15,033 nucleotides of DNA, from contig BBXU01001997.1 of assembly GCA_001598975.1 (NCBI GenBank), positions 1 through 15,033 of the forward strand, written 5' to 3'. The DNA comes from Parachlorella kessleri. Taxonomy: Eukaryota; Chlorophyta; Trebouxiophyceae; Chlorellales; Chlorellaceae. Made by a program: the position numbers and the translations under genes. How positions within the stretch are numbered: position 1 is the first letter of the stretch; every line of letters begins with the position of its first letter. The notes below the pieces were generated by a model that was not told where the DNA came from, did not search any database, and saw only the letters and a program-made list of their open reading frames with translations. This document shows positions 9,101 to 15,033 of this stretch, in pieces.

Positions 9101-12100
9101 GCCAGCATTGCTGCCGTGACTGCACCCTCAGTCAGCCTCAGCGTGGGACGTCAAGTTGCAGGAGGGAGCCATCCTCACAAAAACTTCACCTCAGTGCATT
9201 CTACGGCATTGCCAGGTGTCCAGGCGACAATTCTTACCTAGTTCAAGGATATAATAAGTCCCCTGCTGAAAGCCAAAGAAGCAGACTGCATTGAGTCCCA
9301 CCTACCCCACCGGATGCATGCATTACGCTGTTGCCAAGACACACCTGACATCAGCCGTGCAACCTTCTCGATCTTGGTGCTGAAATAGTTCACAATCTTG
9401 GACCCGCGCGTCCTTGGTGAGACCATCTCCTCATAGGTGGAGCTGCTGAAGCGGCTCAGAGACCGTACTGGAGAGTTCATGGGTAGGGGCCCCAGGTCTG
9501 CGGTTAATAAGAGACCAGGGCGGCAAGTCACACTGGTCACGCTGGGAAAGTGCCTTCAACATCGCGGTTTCTCCCGTCAGGTGCGGTATCAGATGCATGA
9601 TTAACAGGAGCGGCACCGATGGCTTGCTAGGGATGCTTAGCTGAAGCGCCAAAGTGTCATTAACATGCCAGGCAACTCCTGCCCACCATCTGCTGCTTCC
9701 CGCTCCAGCATCTTCTTTTCCGCCGAGGCCAGCATGTCCAGTGCTGCTACCTTCTCTGTGATGGCTCGGCGCAGGTCGATCTGCACCAACAAAAGTGCCT
9801 TAACACTTTCAGAAAGACATGAGGTGGGGGGAGCACACCAGTGGTGGCATGGGCAACGATGACATGGTGATGGGAGCATTGTGGGCACACGCAACCTGCT
9901 AGTGAGCTGGTGCATGTAGCAAACTGCACTCTTACGGGTTCATGTCCACTACCACGCTCACATCTCCGTCTGGCGTTGCAGCCCTGTCCATGAGTGTGTT
10001 CTCCCGGATGGTGGTCTCAGCTGCAGCCAGCTGCTTCCCAGCAGCACACAGCTCGGCGTTAGCCCGCCTGGCCTTGTCAAGCTGCTCTTCCAGTACTGCC
10101 TTGTCGCCCTCCAGCTTCTCTGCCATGATGTTCAGCCCGGCCAGCTCCTGAACAGCAAACAGCGTGGCGAAGCTTATAAGAAGGCATCGATGACAGAGTG
10201 TGCATGAGAAGAGGAACTCTGCAGGCTTGTAGTTTCCAGCAGATGTTCCTTGTGTTATATTGCAAGCCTGACGAACTTTGTATCTACGTCACCTTCTCCC
10301 ACGTTGGTATCCCAGCAGCAAGGGTACCAGTGTGAACTCACGGGACCTGCACTGCTCAACGCAGCCCACCTGCTCAAGATGCGCCACCTTGGTCTCCAGC
10401 TGCGACTTCTGCTGCTGGGTGTGGGCCAGGGAAGCAGTGACCTGGTCGGCCTGCACATCACGTGTTGTGATTCTCTGTCATCGTATATTGGAGCATGCAC
10501 GTAGAACTGATAACAACTGTGTTTGCCTCATATCTTCGCTGTCTGTACAAGAATCTGAATAAGATTTTGACCAGGCCCTGGCTGCTAGCAGCTTCCGAGT
10601 GCAGTACCAGCATTTTGCGAACACCCACCTGTGCCTCCAGGCTGCTGTTCTCCCGCTCCAGCTCGTCCACAGCCTGCTGCAGCTCACCAGCCTCCTTCTC
10701 CTTGGCTGCTAGGGCCTCCTGCAGCTGCTGCACCCTCTCCACGTTGCTGCCGCCACCGACCCCACCAGCAGGGCTGCCCTGCTGCGACTGCGCCTCAGCC
10801 AGCTGCTGTTGGAGCAGGTCCATTTGCGAGTACGCTGCTGCCAGACGCTGCTGCAGATCTGCGCTGGCCGCCTCTGCTGCATGGAGCTGCCGCTGGAGCT
10901 CCTCCTGGTCAAGCTTGGAGGCCGCAGCCTGCTGCTCCAGGACGCCGGCTCTGCAATAGTCAACCTCAACGAAGAGTCGCCCAGGAGGTACAAAAGGTAT
11001 GTGTCGCAAGTGTCATCAGCCTCAGCACAGTTCCACAATGCAAAGGAAACCCTGCCGCCAGCACGAAGGAGAACCCTTAGGTCCCTCACCTACCTGGCTT
11101 GCAATGCAGCAACAACCTCCCGAGCTTGCTGCTCTGCGGTGCTAGCTGCCTGGAGCTCTCGTTTGGCATCTAACAACCGCTCCTTAAGCAGCTCATTGTC
11201 AGTAGTGACCTCAGAAACCTGGATAGCAAGTTGAAGTGTTGCATTGATCACTGTGCATACCTCCCTCAGCACTTATGCCCACCATCTCCAAGCATACCTC
11301 TCCCAACAGCAGCTCCTCTCACCATCCAAAGCAACGAGCTCTTTATGTAACCCTAATTGCAAGGCAGGAAGGCAGCAGCTATCAGATTGCTTGCACCTAA
11401 AGATGCCTCAACTGGAAGCTGCCAACTTACCTTCTGCTGGCTCCATGATGTCTCCTTCTTAACGGCCTCCAGTGTTGCGTCTGCATCCAGAGCAGCACGC
11501 TCAGTCGCGACCGCTTGCTCCCGCAGGGCGGCAAACCTGGCCTGCAGCACCTCCAGCCACGCCCTAGGGTTGTCCGGGACTTTCGCACCCAGGGCTGCCG
11601 CTGCTGCCGCTGCAATGGAGGGCGGACCAGGAGAGAGGGTCTGCCCCGGGGGGGTTGATAAGGCTGGTGAGTTTTCGTCACGCCCTGCCTGCCTGCCGTT
11701 AGGCAATAGGTGGTAGGCTGAGCCATTGCGGCTGCGAGCGGCAAAGGGAGTGCGCTTGGTGGGAGAGCCGACTCTGGGAGAGCAGCCAAAGCGGGGAGAG
11801 CTGGCTGCTGACGTGGATGCTGAGGGCTTGGACAGGCAGGCCGCATTGAATGCTGCTGAACTGTAGCTGGCCAGCTGCTGTGCAGCAGTCTGCCACTCGC
11901 GCTGCTCCTCCAACTGGCCCTGGACCTGCACAGCAAAGCATGCATGGGCTCTGAAGTCACGGAGAAGGCCATCATGCGGCCCGCAGAGCTGGCCTGCCCT
12001 ACAGCCAGAGAACGTCGCAGTGGGTGACGGGCTGCCAGTGTCCCTTCGGCTGCTGCTGCTTTACCTGTCGCCGCGCAGTTGGGCTGGAGGCAAGTTGAAC

Positions 12101-14486
12101 GATTGCAGCATGCTTGGTCCACACGACTAGTAGTGAGGCAGGTCGGTGCATCGGCTCAGCCGCAGAACCCTAGGAAACTGACAAGGCTGCATCCTCCTAT
12201 GCCTCACCTCCGCGGCCTCAGCTGCCTTCTGGGCTGCAGCCTCCTTTGCAGCCTGCAACTGCTCCTCCAGCTCAGTTTGGACCTGCAACAGACTTTGTCG
12301 CTTTAGGGTAGAGACTAGCATCGGCACCAGGACAATTACCTCAGCCAACAAAGCACTTAAGTAGTAGCAGCCAGATAAAGGTGATGCCAGCAATTGTGTT
12401 CCTCTTGTGTAGCGCAAATCACCTGTAGGAGAGTCTGATGTGCCTGTTGCGCCTGAGCAGCACTTGCAGCTGCTTCAGCCCGAGCGGATTTCAGCTGGAC
12501 TGCCAATGTGTCCCGTTCCTGCACAGATTCATTGAGCGAGGTCATAAGCATCCATATACTAGTTGACACGGTCTCATTTTTGCTTGCGTGTTGAAGCTGC
12601 ATTGTAGCTGTGCTGTGTGCGACAGGCTGAGCCGGCCTGTGCCCCAAATTCCTCCTCTGTGCCTAGCAGTAGTACTCCATTGTCAGCGCACCCCAAATGC
12701 CTCATTCCGAGCTTGCACAGTCAAGGCCAGCTCCGCTGAAGACTCCTGTTCCAGGTCCTTGATGGTTTGCTCCAATTGAGCCACCTGCAAGCACATAGCT
12801 TACATAATGCCCGGCAAACCTTCACCTATCCTTGCCGCACACACTATCCTTTGCTCACGACCAAATAAAAACAGCGCAAAAGGATATGCTTGGAGAAGCG
12901 CAGGTTCTCCGTGATGTTGCGAATACCACAAGAATAGCCTGACCAGAGGCAAGGTCGAGCCCACCCGTGGATAGGAGAACTTTGCAACCACCTTACATTC
13001 AAAACCTTGATGACCCCCACGCAGCCCTCTACATCTTGCTTGGAGGCTAAACTGCTGCGTCACGCTCACCTTCAAATTTGCTTGCTCCAGAGCTTGTGCC
13101 AGGGTAGCAGCACGCAGCGTCCCCGCTGCCCTCCTGACATGCAGCCTCCATGCTGCCGCAGCCCCCAGCAGAAGAAGTGTAGCAGCTGAGCACGCAAGGT
13201 ACAACTCTGGAAGGGCGCCCAGCAGGGGTGCAACTGACTCTGTGTCACAGTTACCCTCGCTGAAACGAATCGCAGTGTCCTCAGCAGCTGCAATTGCAAG
13301 CCCAGCAGTGGCCTGCTGAGCCAGCTCCTCTTGCAGGGCTGTGTTGTTGAGCCGAAGCTGGATTAGCATGGCTTCGGAGGCGCCCAGCTTGCGCGACAGA
13401 GCAGCTGTGATGCCCTGCTCCTTCTCCAGCACCTGCTGCAGCTCAGACAGCCGCTGGGCCCACTGATCTGCCTGCTGTGTAGACTGCTGCTGCAGCACCT
13501 TGTATGCTTCCGCATGCTGCCCACTGTACTGCTGCAACTGGCTCAGCCGCTGCTCATAATCTTGAGCCTGCCAGGCTGCCTGTGCTCGCAGCTGCTCCAG
13601 CTCTTGCAAATGCTGCGCAGCGGCCTGCTGCAGCTCTGCCTCCAGCTTCTGAACGCGGGTCTCGGCTATAGCCACCTGGCTGCTTGAGAGGTCGCCAACC
13701 ACGGCTGGGGACTCCTCGATGTCCTCCAAAGGTACTGCCTCCCACTCAGAATCAAAGTCTGGAGGCACAGCGGCCTCAGTATCTGCCCTGGGCGCCTCCA
13801 AGGGCGCAGAGTCTTCTAGCTGACCTCCATCAGCTGATGCCACTGCTTCAGGCGCCGTGACGCCTGGGCCACTCTCAAGCTGGGTTGTCTGCTGCTCAAG
13901 CGCTGATGGTGCTGTGGTTAGGTTGGGAAAGGCTGCATCAGAGTGTTCGCCTGCAGCAGGGTGGCTGCTTTCTGCTCCAACATCAGGCTCCTGGGATGGC
14001 AGCTTGCTCGTGGCTGCTATTGGCACTCCGGCCGTCTCCTGGGACTCTAATCTACTGCTGGCCTTGCTGCTCCAGTAGCCATACGCTGCAGCTGATGCTG
14101 CCAGAAGCAGCGTCAGCGCCACGGCAGCCGACGCAACTGTTGGGTAAGTGACCAGGATGGGGCTGCGCTTCTGGCGCTGCTGCTGCCACTGCTTGAAGGC
14201 CACACTTTTCTGGAGGCTGCAACAGCAAAAATTTGTGTGCGAGACGTTTAAGATGTACGTTATGTAACAAGTAGCAGCCTTTTTCAGCCTTCACCATCTG
14301 GTTGGTGACATCCAAGTTATGACAAGGTGCATAGCCAGCCTAAAGTCTGGCACAGTGTCTCAATGACGTCCTCTTGCCCCCCCACCTTGCCAAAGCGTCT
14401 TGCGTGCACTGCCGCTTCCTATCCTCGTAGTCTTCTAGGCTCAGTTTGCCACCCGAGAGCACCGCTGGCTGAAACTCCAGGGCCAT
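6130..14486 (-). CDS. Very long coiled-coil protein with two N-terminal membrane segments, 22 exons
   Basis: I do not recognise a named family. Exons (- strand): 14486-14386, 14216-13070, 12784-12692, 12518-12423, 12282-12208, 11925-11431, 11218-11094, 10950-10629, 10450-10370, 10147-9962, 9780-9687, 9497-9345, 9070-8876, 8670-8522, 8384-8364, 8305-8156, 7907-7816, 7586-7468, 7301-7232, 7111-6958, 6811-6509, 6270-6130. They total 4362 nt, with matching phases at all 21 junctions and no internal stop: 1453 residues. The start at 14486 sits in a good context (GCCATGG). Domains: soluble N-terminus with a basic KQWQQQRQKR; membrane segment about 53-82; acidic linker; coiled coil about 213-338; second membrane segment about 364-390; then mainly coiled coil from about 400 to the end, interrupted by an S/T-P linker (about 530-620), a Gly hinge (GSPAGGVGGGSN) and an acidic stretch (DGVDEDELAGDGAEE). 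The build suggests a membrane-anchored tether or scaffold (golgin-like or plastid filament-like), which is inference. The weakest points are the donor at 9961 and the region 8364-8521. Confidence 0.85.
6509..6811 (-). other. Exon 21: glutamine-rich helix followed by acidic tail
   Basis: This 303-nt exon (residues 1307-1407) begins NMQALLLVFEASVVQADLNA. It continues as a Gln/Leu heptad helix (LTQQHLQLVDALQQQQARQ), then turns acidic and flexible (SPDGVDEDELAGDGAEEP). The donor is AGG|GTAAGG. The last exon (6270-6130) adds a Ser-rich tail with LLEDGWWTAP and ends HSTIDSL. The coiled coil therefore ends before the last 90 or so residues, and there is no C-terminal membrane anchor of the golgin type. 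Confidence 0.75.
8364..8384 (-). other. 21-nt microexon (exon 15) of the coiled-coil gene
   Basis: Between a GTACAG acceptor and a GCG|GTAGAT donor lie seven codons, DALLQLA, in phase 0 on both sides. They continue the helical pattern between exon 14 (ending AAMDAAE) and exon 16 (starting QMEG). Including or skipping it leaves the frame intact. I included it because it has its own splice signals and fits the coiled coil, but a 21-nt exon needs RNA support. Confidence 0.45.
8416..8456 (-). other. 41-nt exon-like segment that breaks the frame (cryptic, poison or frameshifted exon)
   Basis: A CATCCAG acceptor and a good CT|GTAAGC donor flank 41 nt that translate as EIVQQQTAECRSG plus two bases. 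The sequence suits the surrounding coiled coil very well. However, 41 is not a multiple of three: inclusion ahead of the microexon shifts exons 15 and 16 and meets a TGA near the start of exon 17. I left it out of the main model. One added base would make it a normal 14-codon exon. Confidence 0.4.
11431..11925 (-). other. Exon 6: Ser/Pro-rich linker between coiled-coil segments
   Basis: This is the second-longest exon (165 codons, residues 505-669). It starts as a coil (VQGQLEEQREWQTAAQQLAS) and then becomes low-complexity and basic, with clustered Ser/Thr-Pro sites (SPRF, SPRV, SPTKR, TPF at residues 547-564, then NSPALSTPP and TLSPGPPS). An alanine run (IAAAAAAALGA) leads back into helix (NPRAWLEVLQARFAALREQA). 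The linker probably acts as a flexible, phosphorylatable hinge. Boundaries are clear: GTGCAG acceptor and AAG|GTAAGT donor, phase 0 on both sides. Confidence 0.8.
13070..14216 (-). other. Exon 2: both membrane segments, acidic linker and first coiled coil
   Basis: This 1147-nt exon encodes residues 35-416. Segment one (ILVTYPTVASAAVALTLLLA and onward to AAYGYW) follows the basic KQWQQQRQKR. An acidic Pro/Glu-rich linker contains DSEWEAVPLEDIEES. A heptad region full of Gln, Leu and Glu follows, then segment two (LPELYLACSAATLLLLGAAA), which is followed by basic RLHVRR. Basic residues before segment one and after segment two predict that the N-terminus and the long coiled coil lie on the same (cytosolic or stromal) side, with about 280 residues looped to the other side. 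The donor AAG|GTGAGC is a consensus match. Confidence 0.8.
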
Positions 14487-14891
14487 GGCTGGATAGAGCT
14501 AACCTGCAACAATGTCAGCCACTTTGGTGGATACCTGACAGCTGCTGTGCGCTAGTTATCGGAATGTCCCCACGGCTCTCAGAAGGTTGCGGTCTTCCAA
14601 GGTTCTTGCCAGCCAATGATGCCACTCACAACACAGGAAACTCGTGATCATTCGGTAGGTGCCCCTGCTGGAGTTGCCGGCGGTCCCTGCTGCCTAGGCA
14701 GCGGAACATAGGTTACCAAAAGACAAAGACAGACGTTGCGATCCGCTAGCCGAGGCATCGGAAGAAGGAGAGAGAGAGAACCCAAATGCTGTGCTAGGCT
14801 TGGCGGGGTGACTTTCAAAAATCAAGGGCACCCTGCGATGCTTGTGATGCCCCTCCATGCGTCGCAAGAGCAAAGTTTGCGAATAATTCAC
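14487..14891 (-). promoter_or_regulatory. 5' leader of the coiled-coil gene with a probable leader intron
   Basis: Upstream of the start codon on the - strand, GTTGCAG (acceptor ending at 14504) is followed by 17 nt of leader and then ATG. Farther up, GGAAG|GTGAAT at 14892/14891 looks like a donor. Together they would define a 388-nt intron in the untranslated leader. The intervening sequence carries a GA/CT dinucleotide tract (about 14768-14780) and an open frame of 65 codons that I take to be intronic or untranslated. Confidence 0.35.
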
Positions 14892-15033
14892 CTTCCAGAA
14901 ACCTTGCCGAGTCCCCAGCGGAGCTTGATGAATCGAGCACTCGTTGGTAGGTTAGGTGGGCGAGCATGGCCAGGTGGCCAGCAACGAGCTAATGTTACGT
15001 ACGTCAGGAAAGGAACCAAAGGAAGCCAACAAC
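14892..15033 (-). promoter_or_regulatory. Promoter flank of the coiled-coil gene with a double ACGT element
   Basis: This is the most upstream sequence available for the - strand gene. TTACGTACGTCA at 14995-15006 (TGACGTACGTAA on the - strand) contains two adjacent ACGT cores and a TGACGT half site, the type bound by plant and algal bZIP factors. A near-palindrome TGGCCAGGTGGCCA lies at about 14967-14980. No clear TATA box is visible. The role is inferred from motif type only. Confidence 0.3.

Noticed and set aside
8746..9294. 182-codon open frame on the + strand
   Set aside because: Antisense to exon 13 and its introns, with no recognisable motif. The opposite strand has phase-consistent exons.
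9935..9961. Alternative donor CC|GTAAGA at 9936/9935 for exon 10
   Set aside because: It is a good donor, but it leaves phase 2, which puts exon 11 out of frame with an early stop. GAT|GTGAGC at 9962/9961 keeps phase 0. A minor alternative form is possible.
10495..10959. 154-codon Ser/Cys-rich open frame on the + strand
   Set aside because: It mirrors exon 8 of the coiled-coil gene; Ser/Cys/Trp richness is the antisense image of Gln/Ala/Glu codons.
11427..12122. 231-codon open frame on the - strand
   Set aside because: It overlaps exon 6 in another frame and is Arg/Pro-rich. The exon 6 frame joins its neighbours and the coiled coil, while this one joins nothing.

Overview
This window looks like nuclear DNA of a green alga (Chlorophyta). 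Coding information is broken into many short exons with GT(G/A)..CAG introns of roughly 120-390 bp. The exons are GC-rich and encode Ala/Gln/Leu-rich protein, and the algal-type polyadenylation word TGTAA occurs near gene ends. I see no bacterial operon structure, CRISPR array, rRNA or intact transposon. The lineage call rests on style and on one plant/algal-type protein family; I cannot name a genus.

Layout. (1) Positions 70-723, + strand: the last two exons of a gene that starts outside the window, encoding a hydrophobic C-terminal tail. (2) Positions 724-1279: spacer and probable promoter. (3) Positions 1280-4441, + strand: a nine-exon gene that I could join in one frame into a 464-residue SET-domain protein lysine methyltransferase of the Rubisco LSMT/SETD class. 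It carries an unusual hydrophobic block inside the SET domain. (4) Positions 4442-6129: a 1.7 kb spacer between two convergent genes, with a tRNA-like fold, a tandem duplication and candidate polyadenylation words, but no convincing gene. (5) Positions 6130-14486, - strand: a 22-exon gene whose exons join in one continuous frame (1453 residues). It encodes a very long coiled-coil protein with two membrane segments near the N-terminus, an S/T-P-rich linker and acidic patches. (6) Positions 14487-15033: its 5' leader, a possible leader intron and the promoter flank.

Nothing ties the three genes to a shared pathway; this looks like ordinary gene-dense algal chromosome. The most interesting items are the coiled-coil membrane protein, which I do not recognise as a named family; its frame-breaking 41-nt exon and in-frame 21-nt microexon; its CDK-like site cluster; and the membrane-like insertion in the SET enzyme. 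All exon boundaries were deduced by eye from splice signals, reading-frame phase and protein plausibility. RNA evidence would settle them.
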